In this document: positions 8,736 through 15,427 of the stretch, in pieces | How positions within the stretch are numbered: the stretch's first letter is position 1 | Layout of the letters: each line of letters starts with the position of its first letter | NCBI GenBank assembly: GCA_044238935.1 | Contig: JBIICI010000008.1 | Coordinates: 1 to 64,000, forward strand | DNA length: 64,000 nucleotides | From: JBIICI01 sp044238935 | GTDB lineage: Bacteria > Pseudomonadota > Alphaproteobacteria > Micavibrionales > Micavibrionaceae | Direction of reading: 5' to 3' | Position numbers and translations under genes: made by a program | The notes under the pieces: generated by a model | The model's input: only the letters and a program-made list of their open reading frames with translations | What the model was told of the DNA's origin: nothing | Database searches by the model: none

Positions 8736-10028
8736 TTATGATGGTTTATAACCTAAATATGTCCCTGATTTTTTTGTTTGGGGTGATGATAATTTATTTA
8801 CGGAATTAGAAGTGGGCAGCGCTTTTTCTGTGATAACCTGATACGCTTCCGCACAGGCTTGCACCAGTTCTTCTGTTTTTTCTTTCATCTCTTGGGCACG
8901 TTTCTCATAGGCAGCTTGATTCTCAAGCAAATTTTGCTGACTTTGCCTTAAGCTTTCAATCACTTTATTTGTATCAAACGTCCCAACACCCAAAGAATTT
9001 TGTGTCTTTTCATGAACTTGCTGGGTTAAATGATTGGATGCATCCAAAAGCTTATTACCAAATTCATTAAATTCTTTATTACGGACAGCTAAAGCTAAAA
9101 CACATTTTGCTGTCGATAACTGTGTCAATAGCCCCCGCCATTGCGGTACAGAAATCATTTCATGGCTTGTGATAGATACTTGGGTATCAGTTAAATTATT
9201 TTTCAAATTTTTCAGCGATAGAGCCGCTTGAAAATTGACCGTTAAACTGACGACTAAATTGTGATGATGTCTGTTTAAAATATCATTTGCACGAATATGG
9301 TTGTCTAATGATTCTTGTGCTGTTGAAGTCGGAATTTCGTTATATTCATTTCTTATGATGATAATCTCTTCCTCCACACGGCGTTTTAATTCCGCGGCGG
9401 CAGCAATGGAAATCAGGGCATCTTGATGATATACCCCCCTTGCTCTACCCAAATCATCTATATCTTTAATTTGTTGGGGGATCTTCTTAAGGCATTGTTG
9501 GATATTATCAACAATTTTGTTCAGCTCAATTGTTTGTTGTGCGACCTCTTGATTAATTTCTCTGGAAACCGCTAGCTCAGCTTTTTTGATAAGATTTTCT
9601 TCGTGTTTAGACTTTAAATCCCTTGCAACTGGCAAAAAAGAAACACTACTCAAAGAAGCCCCCCAAAACTGATCAGTCAATGATCCACCCGTTTGTGATA
9701 ATTTTGACAAAGACAGACTGCCCTGATCAAGGATTCTTTGAAAATCAACCTTCTTCATCGATTCTGCTAAGTCCTGTAGCATCTGTTCCCCAAACGAAGA
9801 CTGACTGTGATCACCGATCTGTTTCGCGACTTCCGCTAGTTTATCTAACGGTTCTTTACCTATACTAAGAATAGATTGAACATCCTCAATATTAATTTCA
9901 CTGATAATAGCATCGATCCGATTCTTTATATCTGGGGAGGCTTTTTCGTAACTGGGGATTTCATTCAAAATCATTGTTTGACTTGAATTACGATCGGAAA
10001 TAACTTCTATTTGATTTTCGTTTGACAT
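8736..10028 (-). CDS. TelA-family (toxic anion resistance-like) protein
   Basis: 430 aa, mostly helical, with the overall pattern of the TelA/KlaA family (PF05816): a conserved N-terminal segment around INIEDVQSILSIGKEPL, long coiled-coil-rich helices, and SVPQWRGLLTQLSTAKCV then LALAVRNKEF in the C-terminal half. The family was named for tellurite resistance, but most members have unclear roles in envelope stress. It is first in a two-gene operon with the 325-aa protein. AGGG lies close to the ATG. Both genes seem to have been brought in or moved, as they sit between two copies of the nth 3' end. Confidence 0.75.
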   Translation of the reverse strand: MSNENQIEVISDRNSSQTMILNEIPSYEKASPDIKNRIDAIISEINIEDVQSILSIGKEPLDKLAEVAKQIGDHSQSSFGEQMLQDLAESMKKVDFQRILDQGSLSLSKLSQTGGSLTDQFWGASLSSVSFLPVARDLKSKHEENLIKKAELAVSREINQEVAQQTIELNKIVDNIQQCLKKIPQQIKDIDDLGRARGVYHQDALISIAAAAELKRRVEEEIIIIRNEYNEIPTSTAQESLDNHIRANDILNRHHHNLVVSLTVNFQAALSLKNLKNNLTDTQVSITSHEMISVPQWRGLLTQLSTAKCVLALAVRNKEFNEFGNKLLDASNHLTQQVHEKTQNSLGVGTFDTNKVIESLRQSQQNLLENQAAYEKRAQEMKEKTEELVQACAEAYQVITEKALPTSNSVNKLSSPQTKKSGTYLGYKPS

Positions 10029-10089
10029 TTTTTTACCCTGTTAATAAATAATAAAAACTGATTACTATTACCATAAAAATAAAAAATAT

Positions 10090-10281
10090 TCAAGAATTAA
10101 TTACAGAAGGCAAATTATAAATTTTCACCTGCTTTACGCAGCGTGAATCGGCATCAATAATTTCAAAACGCATCCCATTAGCATGACCAATGACTTTACC
10201 CTTTACAGGAACGCGCCCACTGATTACGAAAACATCTCCAAATATGAGCCATGATAAAGAGAGATAATGGGGTGTAATAGC
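10090..10281 (-). pseudogene. C-terminal remnant of a CorC/HlyC-type protein
   Basis: On the minus strand, bases 10281 down to 10090 read as the last ~60 codons of a CorC/HlyC (hemolysin C, TlyC) family protein. The segment holds FVISGRVPVKGKVIG, GMRFEIIDADSR and VKQVKIYN before a TGA stop, the pattern of the CorC_HlyC C-terminal domain (PF03471). It has no start codon and no transporter or CBS part: immediately upstream lies the stop codon of nth, in another frame. It is therefore a decapitated gene fragment, probably truncated in the same rearrangement that duplicated the nth 3' end. The family call rests on a short stretch. Confidence 0.6.
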
Positions 10282-10283
10282 GT

Positions 10284-10922
10284 TTATATATCCAGATCTT
10301 TATCCCCATACCCACAATAATCAACCACAGGGCAGCGCCAGCATTCGGGTTTTCGGGCTTTGCAGATATATCGCCCGTGTAGGATCAGCCAGTGATGGGC
10401 GTGTTGTAAAAATTCAGACGGAATGGCTTTTTCCAGCTTTTTCTCCACCGCCAGCGGTGTTGCGCCCTTTGCCATACCTGTGCGGTTACCTAGGCGAAAT
10501 ATATGAGTATCCACTGCAATGGTGGGTTCACCAAAGGCAACATTTAAAACAACATTGGCGGTTTTTCGCCCCACACCAGCCAAGGATTCAAGGGCGGCGC
10601 GGTCTTGGGGGATTTCTCCGTTATGATGCACCACAAGAGCCTCTGCCATTTTGATGATATTTTTGGCTTTGCTGTTATATAATCCAATGGTTTTAATATA
10701 CGCCTTTAATCCATCTTCGCCTAAATCCAGCATATCTTGGGGGGTTTTGATGATTTCAAATAATTTTCCTGTGGCTTTGTTGACGCCAATATCGGTTGCC
10801 TGTGCGGATAGGGCAACAGCAACGGTTAAGGTGTAGGGGTTGGTATAATACAATTCCGTCCGCGGTTCGGGGTTTAGGCGTTGCAGCGTGGCAAAAAAGG
10901 CGTGGATGTCGGATTTTTTCAT
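10284..10922 (-). CDS. nth: Endonuclease III
   Basis: 212 aa, full length. This DNA glycosylase/AP lyase removes oxidised pyrimidines. The helix-hairpin-helix with the catalytic lysine is at residues 115-123 (GVGRKTANV, Lys120), and the catalytic aspartate is Asp138 in AVDTH, the same numbering as the E. coli enzyme. The [4Fe-4S] loop has Cys187, Cys194, Cys197 and Cys203 with the usual C-x6-C-x2-C-x5-C spacing. The gene is intact, although its last ~150 bases also exist as a decayed copy at 7578-7702. Confidence 0.97.
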   Translation of the reverse strand: MKKSDIHAFFATLQRLNPEPRTELYYTNPYTLTVAVALSAQATDIGVNKATGKLFEIIKTPQDMLDLGEDGLKAYIKTIGLYNSKAKNIIKMAEALVVHHNGEIPQDRAALESLAGVGRKTANVVLNVAFGEPTIAVDTHIFRLGNRTGMAKGATPLAVEKKLEKAIPSEFLQHAHHWLILHGRYICKARKPECWRCPVVDYCGYGDKDLDI

Positions 10923-10943
10923 AGGGAAGATGTTTCCTAAATT

Positions 10944-10972
10944 TTGACAATTAGCGCAAAATGCGTTAATAT
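10944..10972 (+). promoter_or_regulatory. Near-consensus sigma70 promoter with no gene after it
   Basis: TTGACA at 10944-10949, a 17-base spacer, and TAATAT at 10967-10972. This is one of the closest matches to the sigma70 consensus noticed in the window. The nearest plus-strand gene is nuoA, 700 bases away across an antisense gene. A hairpin with a T-run follows within about 10 bases, so the promoter seems to drive a very short transcript. Confidence 0.55.
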
Positions 10973-10978
10973 TTTTAT

Positions 10979-11022
10979 ATGAAGAGGTTGTTCACTGCGT
11001 ATCGGGTATCAGCCTCTTTTTA
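10979..11022 (+). ncRNA. Candidate ~44-nt terminator-hairpin transcript
   Basis: Starting about 7 bases after the strong -10, the sequence forms a 9-bp stem (AAGAGGTTG with CAGCCTCTT, 10982-10990 and 11010-11018, one G:U pair) closed over a 19-base loop and followed by five T. It looks like an intrinsic terminator directly behind a promoter. It could be a tiny regulatory RNA, a transcriptional insulator between nth and the next minus-strand gene, or a chance arrangement. No known family is recognised. Confidence 0.35.
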
Positions 11023-11069
11023 TAGGTAAAATAATCAATCCGTTTTCTGGAGTTGTTGTGTTTGTCTGG

Positions 11070-11528
11070 CTATTTTTTTTCTGATAACCCAATTCTATTG
11101 CCTTCGGAATCTTCAATTTCTGCAACATAGCCGTATTCACCCACCTCTGTGCGAGGGAACAGTATTTTGCCACCTAGGTTGTTGGATCTTTTAATTGTGT
11201 TTTGAATATCATCTGTATGTAGATAGATGACAATTCCCCTTTTAGATGGTTTATAAATGTTACCTTTAGCTAACGCGCCTGTGATTCCTAGTATATCTTG
11301 ATCAAAAGGCATCAACGCCATTTCATTTCCATGTATGATCTCTTTTGTGAAGTCAAAACCAAAAACCTTTTGATAGAAGCTCATAGCGCGATCCATATCA
11401 CTGACTGGAATCTCAAAATATACAGCAGGGTTTGATATTGGTTTCATTTTAACTTCCTTAACTATTGGGGAGCAGCCAATTAAAAAAACGCTCAACACAA
11501 ACACAATACTTATCAAATTTCTGCTCAT
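11070..11528 (-). CDS. Glyoxalase/VOC-fold lipoprotein
   Basis: About 152 aa from the chosen start. The protein begins MSRNLISIVFVLSVFLIGC, a lipoprotein signal with lipobox LIGC, and continues as a single vicinal-oxygen-chelate domain: VYFEIPVSDMDRAMSFYQKV, then MALMPFDQD, and the C-terminal GYVAEIEDSEGNRIGL. VOC proteins include glyoxalases and dioxygenases; the substrate here is unknown. In-frame ATGs also exist at 11570 and 11591, but 11528 gives a standard-length lipoprotein signal with AGAG eight bases upstream. A VOC domain predicted to sit at the envelope as a lipoprotein is somewhat unusual. Confidence 0.8.
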   Translation of the reverse strand: MSRNLISIVFVLSVFLIGCSPIVKEVKMKPISNPAVYFEIPVSDMDRAMSFYQKVFGFDFTKEIIHGNEMALMPFDQDILGITGALAKGNIYKPSKRGIVIYLHTDDIQNTIKRSNNLGGKILFPRTEVGEYGYVAEIEDSEGNRIGLSEKK

Positions 11529-11610
11529 TGCGATAACTCTATCTTTGAATAAGGAAAAGGATTTTTTCATGTCTAGGATCATAAAAATCAATCGCCCATT
11601 TGTAAAGGGG

Positions 11611-11639
11611 ATTGTGCTTTGGGTTGGATTTGGCTATAG
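11611..11639 (+). promoter_or_regulatory. Candidate promoter for nuoABC
   Basis: TTGTGC, 17 bases, TATAGT, ending about 43 bases before nuoA. The -10 is good and the -35 is moderate. It was chosen by eye and is the best candidate in the 90-base gap between the lipoprotein gene (-) and nuoA (+). Confidence 0.3.
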
Positions 11640-11681
11640 TCGATGCAAATTATGTTTTAGGTTCTATCCTTAAGGTGTTTC

Positions 11682-12044
11682 ATGCTTGATTTAAGCCCGT
11701 ATTTTGCCATTTTGGTGTTTATGGTTATTGCGTTTGGTATGGCGGTTGCTATGCTGGTGGCGGCGTTTTTGGTACAAAAACGTAAGCCTGACGCGGAAAA
11801 ATTATCCGCCTATGAGTGCGGATTTGATGCGTTTGATGATGCGCGGTCAAAATTTGATGTGCGCTTTTATTTGGTGGCGATTCTTTTTATCATTTTTGAC
11901 CTTGAGGTCGCGTTTTTATTCCCGTGGGCTATATCATTGGGGGCGATTGGGGTTGTGGGATTTTGGTCAATGATGGTGTTTTTATCCGTTTTGACCGTTG
12001 GATTTATCTATGAATGGAAAAAAGGCGCCCTTGATTGGGAGTAG
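11682..12044 (+). CDS. nuoA: NADH-quinone oxidoreductase subunit A
   Basis: 120 aa, full length for NuoA (ND3), a small membrane-arm subunit of respiratory complex I. Three hydrophobic helices are visible: residues about 5-30, 63-82 and 88-110. Between the first two is the conserved KLSAYECGFDAFDDARSKFDVRFY loop, quoted only in part by the family signature YECGF. It is the first gene of a nuoABC cluster; AAGG lies upstream of the ATG. nuoB follows after 27 bases. Confidence 0.96.
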   Translation: MLDLSPYFAILVFMVIAFGMAVAMLVAAFLVQKRKPDAEKLSAYECGFDAFDDARSKFDVRFYLVAILFIIFDLEVAFLFPWAISLGAIGVVGFWSMMVFLSVLTVGFIYEWKKGALDWE

Positions 12045-12071
12045 CTTTTGTAAGGAGAAGTCTTTTAAATT

Positions 12072-12659
12072 ATGGCACATGATCGTCACATTATAAACGC
12101 CCCCAAAGAATCGGTTTTTACGAATTTTGCGGAAAGTCAAATTAATAATAATGCGCTGGCGCAAGATATTGTGCCGCAAGCCATCAATTCACATCTTGAG
12201 GAAAAGGGGTTTTTACTGACCTCCGCCGATAAATTATTTGATTGGGCGCGGACAGGATCAATGTGGCCGATGACGTTCGGATTGGCGTGTTGTGCGGTGG
12301 AAATGATCCATTCCTACATGAGCCGTTACGATTTAGACCGCTTTGGGATTATCCCACGCCCCAGCCCGCGTCAATCGGATGTAATGATCGTGGCAGGAAC
12401 ATTATGCAATAAAATGGCACCTGCCTTGCGGCGTGTGTATGACCAAATGCCTGAACCGCGTTGGGTGATTTCAATGGGATCATGCGCCAATGGCGGCGGG
12501 TATTATCATTATTCCTATTCCGTGGTGCGTGGCTGTGATCGTATTGTGCCGGTGGATATTTATGTCCCCGGATGCCCCCCAACGGCGGAGGCTTTGGTTT
12601 ATGGTCTGTTACAATTGCAAAAGAAAATCCGCAACGAAGACACGCGCATTGATCGATAG
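12072..12659 (+). CDS. nuoB: NADH-quinone oxidoreductase subunit B
   Basis: 195 aa. NuoB (PSST) carries iron-sulfur cluster N2, the last cluster before quinone. The ligands are visible: the adjacent pair in FGLACCAVEM, then the cysteines in MGSCANGGGYY and VPGCPPTAEA. There is an extra N-terminal segment of about 45 residues before the conserved SADKLFDWARTGS, as is common in alphaproteobacteria. AAGGAGA precedes the ATG. It lies in an operon with nuoA and nuoC. Confidence 0.97.
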   Translation: MAHDRHIINAPKESVFTNFAESQINNNALAQDIVPQAINSHLEEKGFLLTSADKLFDWARTGSMWPMTFGLACCAVEMIHSYMSRYDLDRFGIIPRPSPRQSDVMIVAGTLCNKMAPALRRVYDQMPEPRWVISMGSCANGGGYYHYSYSVVRGCDRIVPVDIYVPGCPPTAEALVYGLLQLQKKIRNEDTRIDR

Positions 12660-12671
12660 GGACGCATAATC

Positions 12672-13328
12672 ATGACGATAGAGCATTTACAAATTTTAGC
12701 AGATCATATCCAAAAATCATTTGAGGATAAAATTACGACATCTTTTGATAAAGATGAACTGGTTTTGCATACAAAGCATGGCAATATTCAGGAACTATTG
12801 TCTTTTTTAAAAAATGATGAGTCCTGTGCGTTTGAAATGTTGATTGATTTGTGTGGCGCAGATTACCCAGAACGCGCGTTGCGCTTTGATGTTGTTTATA
12901 ATCTTCTATCCCTTACAAAAAACCAGCGTATTCGCATTATTGTGCAAACCGATGAAGACACAGCCGTTCCAACCGCCAGCACGATTTATCCCGCCGCCAC
13001 ATGGTATGAACGCGAAGCGTGGGATTTATACGGGATCTTTTTTGATGGCAATCCTGATCTACGCCGTATTTTGACGGATTATGGCTTTCAGGGGCACCCC
13101 TTACGCAAAGATTTCCCCCTAACAGGTCATGTTGAGCTGCGTTATAATGAAGAATTAAAACGCGTTGTCTATGAACCTGTTGTCTTAACCCAAGATTTCA
13201 GGAAATTCGATAATCTCAGCCCATGGGAAGGCATGACAAATGTGCAGCTTGCCGGCGATGAAAAAGCTGCGATTCCGCCAATTGGTTGGGTTGAATCCTT
13301 AAAAATCCCCCAAGAAGAGTCTGCGTAA
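12672..13328 (+). CDS. nuoC: NADH-quinone oxidoreductase subunit C
   Basis: 218 aa, a separate NuoC (30-kDa subunit), not fused to NuoD. Family segments AATWYEREAWDLYGIFFDGNP and GFQGHPLRKDFPLTGHVELRY are intact (the first runs about residues 112-132). It lies 12 bases after nuoB. The expected next gene, nuoD, is absent: instead there are 450 bases of repeats and an unrelated gene. The rest of complex I must lie elsewhere. Confidence 0.96.
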   Translation: MTIEHLQILADHIQKSFEDKITTSFDKDELVLHTKHGNIQELLSFLKNDESCAFEMLIDLCGADYPERALRFDVVYNLLSLTKNQRIRIIVQTDEDTAVPTASTIYPAATWYEREAWDLYGIFFDGNPDLRRILTDYGFQGHPLRKDFPLTGHVELRYNEELKRVVYEPVVLTQDFRKFDNLSPWEGMTNVQLAGDEKAAIPPIGWVESLKIPQEESA

Positions 13329-13427
13329 TCCTTGAATATTGTTGACATATAAGCAATATCTCTGTTATCGATGTGTAAAATATTTTTCGATAAGATCAGA
13401 GAGCAAAAATGACAAAACAGGAGATTT

Positions 13428-13475
13428 TAAGCTATAGTGATTCCAACTAGCAATTGGACAGCCAAAAATGTCTTT
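13428..13475 (+). repeat. Degenerate copy of the MITE terminal repeat
   Basis: CTATAGTGATT, 9 bases, then ATTGGACAG and a looser AATGTCTTTTCAT. It follows the same order and spacing as the terminal inverted repeat of the element at 36151-36306 (ACTATATAGT, 14 bases, ATTGGACAG, then AATGGCGTTTCAT). Only one end is recognisable here, so it is probably a solo or decayed copy. Confidence 0.5.
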
Positions 13476-13599
13476 TCATCTGTTTATCAAACTATTTTTT
13501 AAACCACTAAGGGCACGAAGAACAGATAAGATTCACTAAGAAAACCATGTTTTCCTTAAGTTTTTTACCAATCCTTGAGCTCTTACAGATCCCTTAACA

Positions 13600-13671
13600 C
13601 AAGATGCCGTGTCGGGGCACGGCATGACGGCGGGTGGGGGAGGGAAGCACAAACCGCGTCACCACCCTCCC
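13600..13671. repeat. Intergenic palindromic repeat, copy 1
   Basis: It contains ATGCCGTG-TCGGGG-CACGGCAT, a perfect 8-bp inverted repeat with a 6-base loop (13604-13625), followed by GACGGCGGGTGGG. The same core, in the same context, is found near 36391-36412 and, decayed, near 42077-42095. Palindromes with ATGCCG/CGGCAT cores are common dispersed repeats in alphaproteobacteria. Confidence 0.75.
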
Positions 13672-13782
13672 TATAAAATCGATCCATGCAACACCACCAA
13701 TCCATAGAGCCATAACAAAAGTACTCCCCAACCCTAAAAACGGATAATTGCCAACGATATTTTTTCGCGCTACAAATAAAGG

Positions 13783-14307
13783 ATGCTTAAAATACTACAG
13801 CGCCTTTGTTTGTTGATTCTTTTGTCAGGGTTTTTGATGTCTTGTGCTGCGGTCACACCGTATCATCCACGGGCGCATTATGCGTTGGTGGAAAAATCGT
13901 TGCGGCAGATCACATTTTTTGATGAAAATCGCGTGCCGATTCAGCAATTCCATGTTGCCATTGGGCGCGAAAGCGTGGGGCATAAACAGACACAGGGGGA
14001 TATGAAGACGCCGGAGGGAGTCTATAGGCTCTCCCCCGCGCGTGTATCAGAATCGGGCTGGGGGTGGTTTATGCCGATTGGCTATCCAAACCAAAAAGAT
14101 GTGAATGACGCCATTGCACGGGGGCAAGATTTATCAACCTTGGGCGGCAATGTTGGGTTACATGGCACGGGGCGGCGGTTAAAGCATAAAAATTGGCAAA
14201 ATGCAGGAATCAACTGGACATTAGGCTGTTTAGCCGTTGATAATGCCGACCTTGAGGTCATTCGGCACATGGTGCCCAGTGCGATTGCGATTGAGATTAT
14301 GCCTTAA
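13783..14307 (+). CDS. L,D-transpeptidase-like (YkuD fold) lipoprotein
   Basis: 174 aa. The N-terminus is a lipoprotein signal with lipobox LMSC (Cys21). The rest is a YkuD-type catalytic domain: GDMKTPEGVYRLSP, then NVGLHGTGRR with the catalytic His127, and NWTLGCLAVDN with the nucleophile Cys149. The usual S-x-G-C is T-L-G-C here, as seen in YafK-like members. Such enzymes cross-link or trim peptidoglycan or attach proteins to it in the periplasm. It is likely a single gene; its last four bases overlap the convergent HAD gene. Confidence 0.85.
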   Translation: MLKILQRLCLLILLSGFLMSCAAVTPYHPRAHYALVEKSLRQITFFDENRVPIQQFHVAIGRESVGHKQTQGDMKTPEGVYRLSPARVSESGWGWFMPIGYPNQKDVNDAIARGQDLSTLGGNVGLHGTGRRLKHKNWQNAGINWTLGCLAVDNADLEVIRHMVPSAIAIEIMP

Positions 14308-15200
14308 TGGGATAGGGTAGGGAGCTTTTTATATTGCATTTTTTGAGAATGCCTGTCCAAATCAAAGAAATCAATACGCGGTAAGACTGAAAATGCCCCG
14401 TGTCCTTGGGCTTTCAGATCATGGTGTCGTGCGTTATAGTCGCGATCTGTAAAATCAATTTTGTTTTCTAGGTTAATTAAATTTTCTTTTTCTCTGTAAT
14501 ACGCCAAAACCCCAACCATATAAATCCCCGCAGCAACGCCGCCTGTGATACCGCTTAAGGAATCCTCAAACATAACCGTCTTTTTGGGATCAATTGTCTC
14601 CCCCAAAATTTCTCCCATTTCTTTCATCGCATGCAGGATCAAATCAGGGGCAGGCTTGGGCGGTTGTTTGCATTTATTGGGCGTAAAGATTTTCGCATCA
14701 GGGAAATAGTCTTTTAATCCTGTTTGCGCTAAAATCGTTTTGACCAATTTATAATTGGCATTGGATACAACGGCCATTCTATGCCCTGCGCCCTCAGCAA
14801 CAAGTTTTTGCATAAATTCTTTGACACCAACTAACGCCTCAATGCCTTCACGTTCATAGATTTCACAGGCTTTGTCTTCGAATTTTTGTAAAATATCATC
14901 TGTCTTATGGTCTTTTAAGTCCCCTTGAAATTCCTCCCGTGCCTCATCAATGACACCGCCAAAATGACGACCATGCCCTTTTTCCGTCACGAATTTTTTG
15001 GCCGTCTCTAAACTCATGCCATATTCTGCTAAAGTTTCTGCGAGGGCTAATTGATTATAGGACTCTGTGTTCGCAATCAATCCATCACAATCAAATAACC
15101 ATATAAAATCTTTGTAGGCGGGGGCGGAGAAGGGCTTTTGCGCAATCTGCGTCAACGATTTGGGGTGAGAAAGATTTTGAACCTGAGATTGAACGACCAT
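14304..15200 (-). CDS. HAD-superfamily hydrolase (subfamily IA, phosphoglycomutase-like)
   Basis: 298 aa. HAD motif I is WLFDCDGLIANTES (nucleophile Asp in DCDG), motif II is MAVVSNAN, and the later VMFEDSLSGITGGVAAG supplies the Mg-binding acidic residue. Between them is a helical cap typical of the beta-phosphoglucomutase/CbbY group. There are about 30 extra N-terminal residues before the fold and a long C-terminal extension. The substrate is not predictable. It stands alone and is divergent from topA. Confidence 0.85.
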   Translation of the reverse strand: MVVQSQVQNLSHPKSLTQIAQKPFSAPAYKDFIWLFDCDGLIANTESYNQLALAETLAEYGMSLETAKKFVTEKGHGRHFGGVIDEAREEFQGDLKDHKTDDILQKFEDKACEIYEREGIEALVGVKEFMQKLVAEGAGHRMAVVSNANYKLVKTILAQTGLKDYFPDAKIFTPNKCKQPPKPAPDLILHAMKEMGEILGETIDPKKTVMFEDSLSGITGGVAAGIYMVGVLAYYREKENLINLENKIDFTDRDYNARHHDLKAQGHGAFSVLPRIDFFDLDRHSQKMQYKKLPTLSH

Positions 15201-15427
15201 ACATCACCCTGTTAATATTTTATATACATAATAATCATATTGGATAAATCTGTCAATATAAAATATTATGTTTTCTTTTGTTTTTGTGCAGTAAAAACCA
15301 AGAAAATCTTAATAGAATAAGGTTGTAATCCTGTCAATATCTTTTTCACATTCAATCTGTGCTTGACGAACGCTTTATATCATGTCAATTCATAAGGGGT
15401 AAAAATTTGTGATAAGGATACTGTGGC

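Larger units (their letters stand above)
13329..13782. other. Gene-free repeat mosaic after nuoC
   Basis: 454 bases without a convincing gene. In order it holds: a degenerate copy of the MITE-like end (about 13428-13475); a CACTAAG-containing stretch (about 13502-13545); a perfect palindrome at 13604-13625; and a second inverted repeat GGGAGGG/CCCTCCC (13638-13644 with 13665-13671). On the minus strand a frame open from 13794 to 13594 reads hydrophobic, membrane-like sequence (for example LGLGSTFVMALWIGGVAW), but it lacks a start codon near its beginning and runs into the palindrome; it may be the remnant of a membrane protein gene. Confidence 0.6.

Noticed and set aside
13502..13545. CACTAAG-type repeated motif as a small tandem array
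   Set aside because: Only two loosely spaced CACTAAG copies are present; too little for a repeat array or CRISPR.
13594..13794. Minus-strand hydrophobic open frame after nuoC
   Set aside because: No start codon near its 5' end, overlaps the palindromic repeat and the next gene's start; kept only as a possible remnant in the gap description.
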